From assembly GCA_963787285.1 (NCBI GenBank), contig CAWBCM010000013.1, positions 62,001 through 126,000 on the forward strand: a stretch of 64,000 nucleotides of DNA. Reading direction: 5' to 3'. Below, in pieces: positions 50,171 to 58,844 of the stretch. The translations under genes were made by a program, and so were the position numbers. The DNA comes from JAHEJN01 sp963787285 (GTDB lineage Bacteria; Actinomycetota; Acidimicrobiia; Acidimicrobiales; JAHEJN01). The notes beneath the pieces are model-generated. The model made no database searches. It saw only the letters and a list, made by a program, of their open reading frames with translations, and had not been told where the DNA came from. The first letter of the stretch is position 1; each line of letters starts with the position of its first letter.

Positions 50171-51156
50171 GATCGAAGCTCCTCGGCGAGCTCGTCGGCC
50201 CGGTCGCGACGGACCCGAAAGTAGAGGTCCTCGAGCGATGGCTTCTCGGGGTCGAGTCGCGTGACCCGCACCCCGGCGCTCACGAGTGCGGCGTTCAGGT
50301 CGGCGATCTCCTCGGCCGAGTCGACCTCGACGCGTAGGCCGCGGTCGCCTGCCGTTGCCGCGAAGCCCAGGGCGGCGAGCGTGTCGACCGTGATGCCGTC
50401 GAGCGCTTCGACGGTGACTGCGGGCCTGGTCCAGTAGCGCGAGATCAGCTCGTGCTGGCTGCCCGAGAGGAGGCTGCGACCGTCTTCGAGCATCACCACG
50501 TGGTCGGCCAACCCTTCGGCTTCGGCGAGCAGGTGGGTGCACATCACGACGGTGCGGCCGCCGTCGGTGAGTTCTCGTATCAGGGCCAGCACGGCGTAGG
50601 AGGACTCGGGGTCGAGCCCCGAGGTCGGTTCGTCGAGCAGCAACAGCTGTGGGTTGTGCAGGATCGCCCTGGCCAGCGCGAGGCGCGTCTTCATGCCGGT
50701 CGAGTAGCCACCGACGGAGAGGTGCAGTGCGTGATCGATGGCGAATCGGCGGGCCGCATCGGCGATGCGGTCCTCGGCGTGATCGACGCCGTAGAGCGCG
50801 GCGGCGTACTTCAGATTCGCCAGTCCCGTGAGCCGGTCATAGAGGGAGGGCTTGGCCGAGACGACACCGGTGGCCGATCGGACCGCCTCACCGTCGGCGA
50901 CCGGGTCGAGACCGAAGGTGCGCACGGTGCCGGCGTCGGGTTCGAGCGCACCGGTCATCATCCGCAGCGCGGTGGTCTTGCCGGCGCCGTTGGGTCCGAG
51001 CAATACCGTGATGGCGGCATGGTCGACGACGAGGTCGAGTCCCGCGACGGCCTCGACCGATCCGAAGCGGCGGTCGACGCCGCGCAGCTCCACGGTCGGA
51101 CCACCGACGGGGGCAGATGCGGGGTGGGCGGGCGGCCGCGTGGCGACGTCGGTCAC
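50167..51156 (-). CDS. ABC transporter ATP-binding protein
   Basis: A 329-residue ATPase. Walker A GPNGAGKTT, signature LSVGGYSTGMKTRLALARA, Walker B LLLLDEPTSGLDPESS and the switch His (MCTHLL) are all present, followed by a C-terminal domain of about 80 residues as in DrrA/NatA-type exporters. The GTG at 51156 (VTDVATRPPAHPAS) was preferred; the frame upstream runs antisense to the next divergent gene. It is coupled to the permease by GTGA. Confidence 0.9.
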   Translation of the reverse strand: MTDVATRPPAHPASAPVGGPTVELRGVDRRFGSVEAVAGLDLVVDHAAITVLLGPNGAGKTTALRMMTGALEPDAGTVRTFGLDPVADGEAVRSATGVVSAKPSLYDRLTGLANLKYAAALYGVDHAEDRIADAARRFAIDHALHLSVGGYSTGMKTRLALARAILHNPQLLLLDEPTSGLDPESSYAVLALIRELTDGGRTVVMCTHLLAEAEGLADHVVMLEDGRSLLSGSQHELISRYWTRPAVTVEALDGITVDTLAALGFAATAGDRGLRVEVDSAEEIADLNAALVSAGVRVTRLDPEKPSLEDLYFRVRRDRADELAEELRS

Positions 51157-51248
51157 GTGTTGTTCATCGGCGGTTCCACCGCCGAGTTGAGACTCACCCG
51201 TAACCTGTGCACGTCCACGAGCGAGCGATCGTCCACGAGGAGCTCCCC

Positions 51249-52100
51249 ATGTCCCACCCGTCTCCACCTGATGATCTCACCCTGGTGGTGATGGCCGCCG
51301 GGTTGGGCAGTCGATTCGGTGGGACCAAGCAGCTGGCCGAGGTCGGTCCCCACGGCGAGGCGTTCCTCGATTTCGCCATCGATGATGCGGTCACCGCGGG
51401 CGTGTCCCGCGTGGTGCTCATCATCCGGACCGACATCGAGGCCGACGTCCGAGCCCACCTCTCGCGGCGCGAACGCGACGTCCCCATCGACTTCGTCCGC
51501 CAGGACGAGCTGGGTCCACTCCGAGCCAAGCCCTGGGGCACCGCCCACGCCATCCTGTCGGTCGCCCCGCTGGTGAACGGGCCCTTCATCGTGGTGAACG
51601 CCGATGACTACTACGGCGAGTCGTCCTTTCGAAAGCTCGCCGATGCGATGCACGACATGCCGAATGACCGCATCTACCTCATGGCCTTCGAGCTCGGACG
51701 CACGCTTCCGGCCACCGGAACGGTGAGCCGCGGTGTGTGCGCGACCGACGAGGGCCGGTTGGTCGAGCTGGTCGAGACCCACCTCATCGGCGGCGCGGCC
51801 GACGGTATCACCGTCGACGGCGAGGTATCGGCGCTCCGGTCCGAGACGCCCGTCTCGATGAACATGTTCGGCATGCCGGCGTCCTTCCTCGACGAGCTGC
51901 CCGCCCGCTGGAGCGCGTGGTTCGACGAGCACGGCAACGGCGACAAGACCGAGTTCCTCCTGCCGACGGTGATCGCCGAGCTCATGAGCGAGGGTAGGTT
52001 CCATGTCCAGGTGGTCACCACCGACGAGGACTGGATCGGGGTGACCAATCCCGCCGACCTCGCCGTCGCCCGGCAGATCCTCGCAACCAAGCGGGCCTGA
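51249..52100 (+). CDS. NDP-sugar nucleotidyltransferase-like protein
   Basis: A 283-residue GT-A-fold protein. LTLVVMAAGLGSRFGGTKQL is the nucleotide-binding signature, VNADDYYGESSFRKLADAM the metal-binding Asp region, and EDWIGVTNPADLAVARQILA the C-terminal end of the sugar-1-phosphate nucleotidyltransferase fold. It resembles glucose-1-phosphate or UTP-using enzymes but lacks obvious features naming the sugar. ATG at 51249 has GAGGAG 7 nt upstream. It lies divergent from the ABC exporter (92 bp) and 61 bp before msrA. Confidence 0.85.
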   Translation: MSHPSPPDDLTLVVMAAGLGSRFGGTKQLAEVGPHGEAFLDFAIDDAVTAGVSRVVLIIRTDIEADVRAHLSRRERDVPIDFVRQDELGPLRAKPWGTAHAILSVAPLVNGPFIVVNADDYYGESSFRKLADAMHDMPNDRIYLMAFELGRTLPATGTVSRGVCATDEGRLVELVETHLIGGAADGITVDGEVSALRSETPVSMNMFGMPASFLDELPARWSAWFDEHGNGDKTEFLLPTVIAELMSEGRFHVQVVTTDEDWIGVTNPADLAVARQILATKRA

Positions 52101-52161
52101 CGGGAACGATCCTGGTCGCGCCGGGGTTGAGAGCGGTACACCTGTCCAAGGAGGACACAGC

Positions 52162-52815
52162 ATGGGAATCTTCGGGAGAGACAAGACGCAGATGGTGACC
52201 GCCGACGAGGCGTTGCCAGGTCGGTCCGCCGAGACGCCGGTACCCGCCGCCCACTTCGTGAACGGCAACCCGCTCGTCGGGCCCTTCCCCGAGGGCGTCG
52301 GCAAGATCGTGGTCGGCATGGGTTGCTTCTGGGGGGCCGAACGGAAGTTCTGGGAGGCCCCCGGCGTGTACACCACGGCGGTGGGCTACGCCGGAGGACA
52401 CACCCCGAATCCGACCTACGAAGAGGTGTGTTCCGGACGCACGGGTCACAACGAGGTCGTCCTGGCCGTGTTCGATCCCGCCGTCACGAGTTTCGAGCAG
52501 TTGCTCAAGGTGTTCTGGGAGAACCACAACCCCACGCAGGGGATGCGTCAGGGCAACGACGTCGGGACGCAGTACCGCTCGGCCATCTACACCTTCGACG
52601 CCACCCAGCAGGCAGCCGCCGAGGCGTCGCGCGACCAGTACCAGGAAGAGCTTCGGGCCGCCGGCTACGGCGACATCACCACCGAGATCCTCCCCATCGG
52701 CGAGTTCTACTACGCCGAGGACTACCACCAGCAGTATCTGGCCAAGAACCCCATGGGGTACTGCGGCCTCGGTGGTACGGGCGTCAGCTGTCCGGTGGGT
52801 ATCGTGGCCGAATGA
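52162..52815 (+). CDS. msrA: peptide-methionine (S)-S-oxide reductase
   Basis: A 217-residue MsrA that reduces methionine-S-sulfoxide in proteins. KIVVGMGCFWGAERKFWEAP has the catalytic Cys55 in GCFWG, and EDYHQQYLAKNPMGYCGLGG, with GTGVSCPVG, holds the recycling cysteines. Many bacterial MsrA selenoproteins have Sec in this position; here the codon is TGC, so it is a cysteine enzyme. An AAGGAGG site precedes the ATG. It sits 30 bp upstream of a four-gene ABC operon. Confidence 0.97.
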   Translation: MGIFGRDKTQMVTADEALPGRSAETPVPAAHFVNGNPLVGPFPEGVGKIVVGMGCFWGAERKFWEAPGVYTTAVGYAGGHTPNPTYEEVCSGRTGHNEVVLAVFDPAVTSFEQLLKVFWENHNPTQGMRQGNDVGTQYRSAIYTFDATQQAAAEASRDQYQEELRAAGYGDITTEILPIGEFYYAEDYHQQYLAKNPMGYCGLGGTGVSCPVGIVAE

Positions 52816-52845
52816 CCCGAGGCCGGCCGTGAACGCTCCGATGCC

Positions 52846-53745
52846 GTGAGCGTCATTTCGGCCGACCAGGTCGCCAAGTCTTGGGGGTCCACCTCGGTTC
52901 TCACCGACGTCACCTTCTCTGTCGGCGACGGTCTCACCGGTCTGCTGGGCAGCAACGGCGCCGGCAAGACCACACTCATCAAGCTCCTGCTCGGTCTCCA
53001 CCGGGCCGATGCCGGCACGATGAACGTGCTCGGCGTCGACCCCGTCACCGCAGGGCCCGAGCTGCGTCAGCGCATCGGGTTCGCGCCCGAGCATCACCAC
53101 CTTCCACCCGACGTCCATGCGGCCGACCTGGTGCGCCACATCGCCCACCTCCACGGCATCCCGGTACGGGTGGCCACCGAGCGGGCCAGCGACGTGCTCT
53201 GGGAGGTCGGTCTGGGCGAGGAGCGGTTCCGCCCGATCGGCACCATGTCGACCGGTCAGCGTCAGCGGGTGAAGCTGGCCCAGGCGATCGCCCACGATCC
53301 GCGGCTCGTCGTGCTCGACGAGCCCACCGACGGGCTCGATCCCGTGCAGCGCGACGACATGCTCGCCCTCATCCGGCGCATCGGTACCGACTTCGGCATC
53401 GACATCCTGCTCAGCTCCCACCATCTCCAAGAGGTCGAGCGGGTGTGCGACAACGTCGTGATCCTCGCCGATGGTGTGGTGCGCCGGGCGGGCAGCATCA
53501 CCGAACTGCGCGGCGCAACGGCCGGTGTCGTGGTCGAGATCGACGAGCAACACGACGAGTTCGCCCGCCGCCTCACCGAGGCCGGCTACGCCGTGCAGCA
53601 GTCCCTCGACGGGCGGTTCGCGGTCGAGGGCGACCAGGTGGCCCTGGCCGTACGCAATGTGGTGGCCACGATGCAGATCGGGCTGTTGCGCCTCCAGCCC
53701 CGCACGGCATCGCTCGAAGACGTGTTCCTCGAGGAGGTCACGTGA
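52846..53745 (+). CDS. ABC transporter ATP-binding protein (export system 2, first ATPase)
   Basis: A 299-residue ATPase with Walker A GSNGAGKTT, signature IGTMSTGQRQRVKLAQAIAH, Walker B LVVLDEPTDGLDPVQRD and switch HHL. The C-terminal region of about 90 residues resembles that of the lipid or drug exporters of ABC-2 type. GTG start; the stop overlaps the next permease start (GTGA). Systems of two ATPases and two permeases often move antimicrobial or cell-envelope compounds, but the substrate is not known. Confidence 0.9.
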   Translation: MSVISADQVAKSWGSTSVLTDVTFSVGDGLTGLLGSNGAGKTTLIKLLLGLHRADAGTMNVLGVDPVTAGPELRQRIGFAPEHHHLPPDVHAADLVRHIAHLHGIPVRVATERASDVLWEVGLGEERFRPIGTMSTGQRQRVKLAQAIAHDPRLVVLDEPTDGLDPVQRDDMLALIRRIGTDFGIDILLSSHHLQEVERVCDNVVILADGVVRRAGSITELRGATAGVVVEIDEQHDEFARRLTEAGYAVQQSLDGRFAVEGDQVALAVRNVVATMQIGLLRLQPRTASLEDVFLEEVT

Positions 53746-54623
53746 GCGAGGCCCGCATCCACGATCAGGGCTATCGACGTTTCGAGGGGGACCGCCTCGG
53801 GGTGACGTCGGCCATCGTCGGGCTGATCACCCACGCGATCCAGCGGGTGCTGGGGTTGCGGCGACCCCTCAAGTCGAAGATCCTCCCCGGGCTGGTCCTG
53901 GCCATATCGTTCGCCCCCGCCATCGTGTTCATCGGGCTGGCCGCGCTGCTGTCGGGCACCGATGTGGCCGAGGAGATCCTGCCCGCGTACAGCGACTACT
54001 ACGGCTTCATCGTCGTCGGCGTGCTTCTGTTCGCGGCGTTCGTGGCGCCCGAGGTCCTCTGTACCGACCGTACGTCGGGAATGCTGAGCCTGTACCTCTC
54101 GTCGCCGCTCACCCGCGACACCTACGTCATGGCCAAAGCGGCGGCCGTGGTCTCGGTGTTGTTGACGGTCACGGTGGCCCCGCTGCTGTTGCTCCTCGTC
54201 GCCTACACCCTCGAGGGGGAGGGCCCGGGCGGGGTGCTCGACTTCATCGAGCTGTTCGCTCGGATCCTGGCCGGTGGCACCGCGGCCGCGCTCCTGCCGG
54301 CGGCGGTGTCGCTCGGCATCTCCAGCCTCACCAGCCGTCGTTCCTTCGCCAGCGCGGGGATCATCGTCGCCCTGGTGGCCGGGTCGATCGTGGCCAACGT
54401 GCTCACCGAACCGACCGGCCTCGACCTCGACGCCCTCTTCGGCCTGTTCGATCTGTTCGGCCTGCCCTTCGAACTGGCGGTTCGCATCCTCGGAGAACGC
54501 AGTTCCGACGGCGCGTTGAGCCGCCTCGACGATCCGGCCATCGTCGCCGGGAACCTCGGTTGGATCGTCGTCTTCGCGCTGGTCACCCGATTCCAGTATC
54601 AGCGGGTAGCGGTGGACCGATGA
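53742..54623 (+). CDS. ABC transporter permease (export system 2, first permease)
   Basis: A 293-residue membrane protein with about six segments, such as ILPGLVLAISFAPAIVFIGL, YGFIVVGVLLFAAFVAPEVL, AVVSVLLTVTVAPLLLLLVA, and an ABC-2-type intracellular motif TDRTSGMLSLYLSSPLTRDT. The GTG at 53742 overlaps the ATPase stop and the ATG of the next ATPase overlaps its own stop, so the four genes are translated in a chain. Confidence 0.88.
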   Translation: MSEARIHDQGYRRFEGDRLGVTSAIVGLITHAIQRVLGLRRPLKSKILPGLVLAISFAPAIVFIGLAALLSGTDVAEEILPAYSDYYGFIVVGVLLFAAFVAPEVLCTDRTSGMLSLYLSSPLTRDTYVMAKAAAVVSVLLTVTVAPLLLLLVAYTLEGEGPGGVLDFIELFARILAGGTAAALLPAAVSLGISSLTSRRSFASAGIIVALVAGSIVANVLTEPTGLDLDALFGLFDLFGLPFELAVRILGERSSDGALSRLDDPAIVAGNLGWIVVFALVTRFQYQRVAVDR

Positions 54624-55618
54624 GCGATCTGCCGGCCCCGCCGCCACCTCCGCCATCGGCTCCTCCACCGCCACCGCCACCGGCCCCGCCGCCGCCGACG
54701 GGGCCACCACCGATGATCCGCTGCGAGGGTGTGTCGAAGTTCTTCGGGCAGCTCGTCGCAGTATCCGACGTGACCTTCGACATCGGCCCCGGTGTCACGG
54801 CGTTGCTCGGCCCCAACGGTGCCGGCAAGTCCACGCTGCTGCGCCTGCTCACCGGTCAGGCGACGCCGTCGAAGGGCTCGGTCGAGATCCTCGGTCTCGA
54901 CCCCCGTGGCGATCGAACCGTGGCCCAGATGCTCGGTGTGGCCCCACAGCAGGAAATGCTGTTCGACTCCCAGACGCCGCTCGAGTTCGTGGGCCTCGCC
55001 GCGACCCTCCAGGGGCTGAGCGACGCCGAGACGGCGGCCCGGGCCGCGCTCGACAAGGTCGAGCTCGATCCCGACGATCCTCGGCCCATCGCCACCTACT
55101 CCAAGGGCATGCGCCAGCGGGTGAAGCTGGCCCAGGCCATCGTGCACGATCCGCGGATCATGGTGCTCGACGAGCCCCTCACCGGCCTCGATCCCCGCCA
55201 ACGGCTCAGCATGATCACCCTCTTGAAGAGCCTCGGAGCCGAAGGCCGATGCGTCGTGGTCTCGAGCCATGTGCTCGAGGAGGTCGAGCGCATCGGTTCG
55301 CGCGTGCTCGTGATCGCCAAGGGTCGACTGGCCGCCGAGGGAGACTTCCACGAGATCCGTGCCCTCATGAACGACCGTCCGCATGGCGTCGAGCTGCGCT
55401 CCGATCGGCCGCGCGAGCTGGCCATGCACCTGATCGGCGCCGGCGTCGTCGACTCGGTGTCGATCGACGGGGGGCTGCTCACGGTCGAGACCAGCGATCT
55501 CTCCTCGTTCAGTCGCGCCGTGGCCCCGATCGCCGTGGCGGCGTCGGCCTCGCTGGACGAGATGAAGCCGCTCGACGAAGACCTCGAGTCGGTCTTCCGC
55601 TTCCTGGTCGGTTCGTGA
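54620..55618 (+). CDS. ABC transporter ATP-binding protein (export system 2, second ATPase)
   Basis: A 332-residue ATPase preceded by a Pro-rich tract (about 26 residues of Pro/Ala, MSDLPAPPPPPPSAPPPPPP then a similar stretch) unusual for this family. Walker A GPNGAGKST, signature YSKGMRQRVKLAQAIVHDPR, Walker B IMVLDEPLTGLDPRQR and switch SSHVL are intact. ATG at 54620 overlaps the permease stop. The Pro-rich head may be a flexible linker or may be mis-called if translation starts at the later Met (IRCEGVSKFFG). Confidence 0.88.
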   Translation: MSDLPAPPPPPPSAPPPPPPPAPPPPTGPPPMIRCEGVSKFFGQLVAVSDVTFDIGPGVTALLGPNGAGKSTLLRLLTGQATPSKGSVEILGLDPRGDRTVAQMLGVAPQQEMLFDSQTPLEFVGLAATLQGLSDAETAARAALDKVELDPDDPRPIATYSKGMRQRVKLAQAIVHDPRIMVLDEPLTGLDPRQRLSMITLLKSLGAEGRCVVVSSHVLEEVERIGSRVLVIAKGRLAAEGDFHEIRALMNDRPHGVELRSDRPRELAMHLIGAGVVDSVSIDGGLLTVETSDLSSFSRAVAPIAVAASASLDEMKPLDEDLESVFRFLVGS

Positions 55619-56358
55619 TGAGCGAATCGTCGACCATCTCCCCGCCGTCGTCGGTTGCCGCGATCGTCGCCATGACGTCGATGTTCGTGCGCGAGATGGT
55701 CACCCGCGGGCGCATCGCTGCCCTGGGAAGTCTTGCCGCTCTGCTGGTGCTGCTCGGGTTCGCCGCCCGCTTCGGCGACGACCGGCTCCAGACCGGCGGC
55801 GACGTGCTGTCCGGGTTGGGATTGGGCGTCGTGGTGCCCATCACCACGCTGGTGCTGGCCTCGGCCACGCTCGGACGCCTCCGTGGCGACCAGACGCTCG
55901 TCTACATCTGGTTGCGGCCGGTGCCCCGCTACACGATGGTGGCCGCCGCCGCGGCGGCGACGCTCGTGGTGGCACTGCCCCTCTGCATCGGCTCGATGGT
56001 CGTGGCGGCGTTGCTCACGGGCGAGTCGGCGCTGATCGGCGCGTCGGCAGTTGCCGCCGTGGTCACCGTGGCCGGCTACAGCGGCGTGTTCGTTCCGCTC
56101 GGCGCAGCCGTGAAACGGTCGTTCATCATCGGCTTGGTCTACGTGCTGGTGTGGGGCGGTCTCTTGGCCAAGCTCGGCACGGGATTCGCGTCCTTGTCCG
56201 TCGAGAGCTTCGGCGTTTCGGTGATCGAGGAGATGGCCGATGTCGAGCTGTCCGGCGGCAATCTCGGGCTCACCGCTTCGGTCGTGTCCGCAGTCGGATT
56301 CCTCGCCGTGGGGGTCGCCGTTGCGACCTGGCAGCTCCGTCGCCGCGAGGTCGACTGA
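55618..56358 (+). CDS. ABC transporter permease (export system 2, second permease)
   Basis: A 246-residue membrane protein with six hydrophobic segments (GRIAALGSLAALLVLLGFAA, GLGLGVVVPITTLVLASATL, VAAAAAATLVVALPLCIGSM, ASAVAAVVTVAGYSGVFVPL, IIGLVYVLVWGGLLAKLGTG, ASVVSAVGFLAVGVAVATWQ). The start overlaps the second ATPase stop (TGATG). It completes the ATPase-permease-ATPase-permease operon. Confidence 0.87.
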   Translation: MSESSTISPPSSVAAIVAMTSMFVREMVTRGRIAALGSLAALLVLLGFAARFGDDRLQTGGDVLSGLGLGVVVPITTLVLASATLGRLRGDQTLVYIWLRPVPRYTMVAAAAAATLVVALPLCIGSMVVAALLTGESALIGASAVAAVVTVAGYSGVFVPLGAAVKRSFIIGLVYVLVWGGLLAKLGTGFASLSVESFGVSVIEEMADVELSGGNLGLTASVVSAVGFLAVGVAVATWQLRRREVD

Positions 56359-56417
56359 TTCTGGTCGCTCGGGTGTACGGCGAAGCGATCCTCCGACGAT
56401 GCGGTAACAATGAGGCG

Positions 56418-57830
56418 ATGCGGCGTCGCCCCCTGTTCTCGATCCTCGCTGCGGTTGCGCTGATGCTCGCCGCGATCTCGACCGCCGATCGGGCCGGGGC
56501 TCAGGACGTGGACGAGGTGGTCGCATCGGTCGCTGCCCGTGGGTACTACCTCGAGCCGGGAGCCGACGCCGAGATCAACGAGATCGAGGCGATCACGTCC
56601 CAGTCGGTGTCCGACCGGCGACCGACCGCGGTCGTGCTGCTCACCGCCGAGCCCGACACCATCATCGAGGACGATCTCGCTGCGGCGATCGTCGAACAGA
56701 TCGACGGCATCTCGGCGGCGGTGGTCCTGTGGGGTCCGGCGCCGGGCCAGCGCGGACTCGGCGCCGCCGGGCTCGAGGGGGTCTACGGCGAAGCAGAGAT
56801 CGACGCAGCGGCCGACGCTGCGGTGGCCGCCAGCGTCGAAGGGTCCTCGCTCGTCGACCTGGCTGCGGCCTTCATCGGTGCGCTCCCGAGGGTCGACGAG
56901 CTCACCGAAAGTCCTGCCGACGCCGCCCCGACAACGGTGAGCGCCGACAGCGACTCCGGCGGCGGGTTCCCCTGGATCATCCTCCTCGTCCCGGTGATCG
57001 GGGTGGCCCTGTGGCTGTTCTTTCGCAGCCGCCGGCGGAAGGCGCACGGGGGCGCGGCCGATCCGGGCGAAATCGAAACTGCTCGCGCCGAGATCCGTGA
57101 ACAGCTCGAGGTGGTGGCCAACGAGATCCTCGAGAACGAGAACACCGTCGGGCTGAGCGACAACGCCGCGGCGATCGAGCACTATCGCCTCGCGTCGGAG
57201 ACCTACGACGACGTGGCCACCCGCCTCGACACCACCACGAGTCTGCTCAACCTCGCCGAGCTCAACGATCGCGTCGACCACGCTCGCTGGCAGATGGACG
57301 CGGCGGAGGCGTTGGTGGAGGGACGCCCGGTTCCACCGGTGCCCGAGCCCGAGAAGCCCGCCGCCTGCTTCTTCGACCCGACCCATCGTCCGGGGAGCAC
57401 CGAGGCCACGGTCAAGACCCCCGCCGGCTCGAAGCAGGTCAACGTGTGCCCGTCGTGTGCCCGCAAGCTCGAACGGGGCGAGCGACCCGACCCGCGGATG
57501 ATCGACGTCGCCGGTCGCCGCGTGCCGGCCGCCAAGGCCCCCAAGTCACACGGCGGAGCGGGAATGGGTGGCCTCGACATCTTCGACATCGTCCTGGGCG
57601 GCCTCGGTGGTGTTCTGGGCGGCGCGTTCGGCGGCGGGGGTGGGCGGGGAGCCGGTCCGGCCCACGATCCGGTGTCGATCGACTGGGGTTCGGCGCTGGG
57701 CAACAAGCGTCGGACCAAGACCTCCAGTGGCGTGTTCGGGCCCGATCGCCTGCCTCCTCGCACTCCCTCGCGGTCGGCCCGGGTCTCGGTTCCACGTCGC
57801 ACCGGCGGCCGGTCCCGTCGCCGCATGTAG
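56418..57830 (+). CDS. TPM-domain membrane protein with C-terminal zinc-ribbon-like and Gly-rich segments
   Basis: A 470-residue protein. Signal peptide (FSILAAVALMLAAISTADRAGAQ region), TPM domain (about 30-155, DVDEVVASVAARGYYLEPGA, PTAVVLLTAEP), a transmembrane helix (FPWIILLVPVIGVALWLFF, about 180-200), a charged coiled-coil part, a CPSC motif with a second Cys at CFFDP, then a Gly-rich stretch (GGLGGVLGGAFGGGGGRG) and a basic Arg-rich tail. TPM proteins act near the membrane with PspA/stress factors; the next gene is pspA-like, 66 bp away. The function is not known. Confidence 0.83.
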   Translation: MRRRPLFSILAAVALMLAAISTADRAGAQDVDEVVASVAARGYYLEPGADAEINEIEAITSQSVSDRRPTAVVLLTAEPDTIIEDDLAAAIVEQIDGISAAVVLWGPAPGQRGLGAAGLEGVYGEAEIDAAADAAVAASVEGSSLVDLAAAFIGALPRVDELTESPADAAPTTVSADSDSGGGFPWIILLVPVIGVALWLFFRSRRRKAHGGAADPGEIETARAEIREQLEVVANEILENENTVGLSDNAAAIEHYRLASETYDDVATRLDTTTSLLNLAELNDRVDHARWQMDAAEALVEGRPVPPVPEPEKPAACFFDPTHRPGSTEATVKTPAGSKQVNVCPSCARKLERGERPDPRMIDVAGRRVPAAKAPKSHGGAGMGGLDIFDIVLGGLGGVLGGAFGGGGGRGAGPAHDPVSIDWGSALGNKRRTKTSSGVFGPDRLPPRTPSRSARVSVPRRTGGRSRRRM

Positions 57831-57896
57831 GCGCGCACGCATGGCGCACCGGTCACCTAAGCTCCACCACCGACACCTAGCTCATGGGAGAACGAG

Positions 57897-58631
57897 ATGT
57901 TCAAGCGCATCGTCGGCTACTTGAAGACGCTGTTCCGGGTCAAGGCCGAAGGCGCCATGAACCCCGAGATCGAGATCGAACAGGCGATCCAGAGCGCCCG
58001 CGAGCAAGATCAGCGGCTGCGCAGCCAAGCGGCCAAGGTCATCGCCCATCGCACCAAGCTCGAGTCGCGCATCGAGAACGCGGCCGACGATGTCGGCGAT
58101 GCACGCGAGACCACCAAGCAGGCGATCCTGCGGGCGGAGAAGGCCAAGAGCGAGGGCGACACCGCCGCCGTCGAACGCTGGACCAACGCGGCGTCGAGTC
58201 TGGCCATGAAGCTCCAGGCGTCCGAGAACAACCTCGACAGCCTCAAGGAGCAGTACGAGATCGCGGTCGCCCAGGCCGAGGAGGCGAAGTCGGCCGTGCA
58301 GCAGAACGCCATGCGCGTCGAGGAGCTCGCCGCCAAGCGACTCGAGCTGCTGGGCCAGATCGAACAGGCCAAGATGCAGGAGACCGTCAACGCCGCGGTC
58401 GAGTCGATGTCGGCGTCGATGGAGAAGGACAGCCCGTCACTGTCGAAGGTGGAAGCCAAGATCGAAGACCGTCTCACCGAGGCCAAGGCCAAGGCCGAGC
58501 TGCGGTCCGCCACCCCGGAGGGGGCCGAGACCGAGCTGCGGGAAGCGGTGTCGTTGGCTCGCGCCGACGACAAGCTCGCCGAGCTGCGGGCCGAGCTCGG
58601 GCTCGACCCCGCCGGCGAGCTCGAAGCCTGA
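57897..58631 (+). CDS. PspA/IM30 family membrane-stress protein
   Basis: A 244-residue long coiled-coil protein, MFKRIVGYLKTLFRVKAEGA being the amphipathic membrane-binding helix of PspA/Vipp1, followed by heptad-rich helices (about 25-210) and a short C-terminal tail. PspA binds stressed membranes and stabilises proton motive force; actinobacterial versions often pair with TPM proteins, as here. ATG at 57897 follows GGGAGAA. Confidence 0.92.
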   Translation: MFKRIVGYLKTLFRVKAEGAMNPEIEIEQAIQSAREQDQRLRSQAAKVIAHRTKLESRIENAADDVGDARETTKQAILRAEKAKSEGDTAAVERWTNAASSLAMKLQASENNLDSLKEQYEIAVAQAEEAKSAVQQNAMRVEELAAKRLELLGQIEQAKMQETVNAAVESMSASMEKDSPSLSKVEAKIEDRLTEAKAKAELRSATPEGAETELREAVSLARADDKLAELRAELGLDPAGELEA

Positions 58632-58718
58632 CCCGCGCGACCGCAGCCGAGTTGTGTCCCGTCCCGCCGTTTCCCCACGTCGGGAACGGTGCCGGGGCGG
58701 CCGGATAGGGTGGCGGGC

Positions 58719-58841
58719 ATGACGCAGAACCGATACCAGCGTCGTCGCAAGCGGATGGCCATGGTCGTCACGATCATCGCCGTGCTGGCGCTGGCGTCGA
58801 CGGTCATCATTCCCGCCATCATCTACATCGCCGGTAGCTGA
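58719..58841 (+). CDS. small 40-residue membrane protein
   Basis: An ORF of 40 codons beginning MTQNRYQRRRKRMAMVVTII with a basic head and a single hydrophobic helix (VVTIIAVLALASTVIIPAIIY) and stop TGA at 58839. It lies between pspA and the GpgS-like gene, has GGCGGG upstream and looks like a real short membrane peptide rather than noise, but no family was recognised. It could be a stress-related small protein. Confidence 0.5.
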   Translation: MTQNRYQRRRKRMAMVVTIIAVLALASTVIIPAIIYIAGS

Positions 58842-58844
58842 TAC

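Noticed and set aside
52162..52815. MsrA as a third selenoprotein
   Set aside because: The catalytic position is a TGC cysteine codon.
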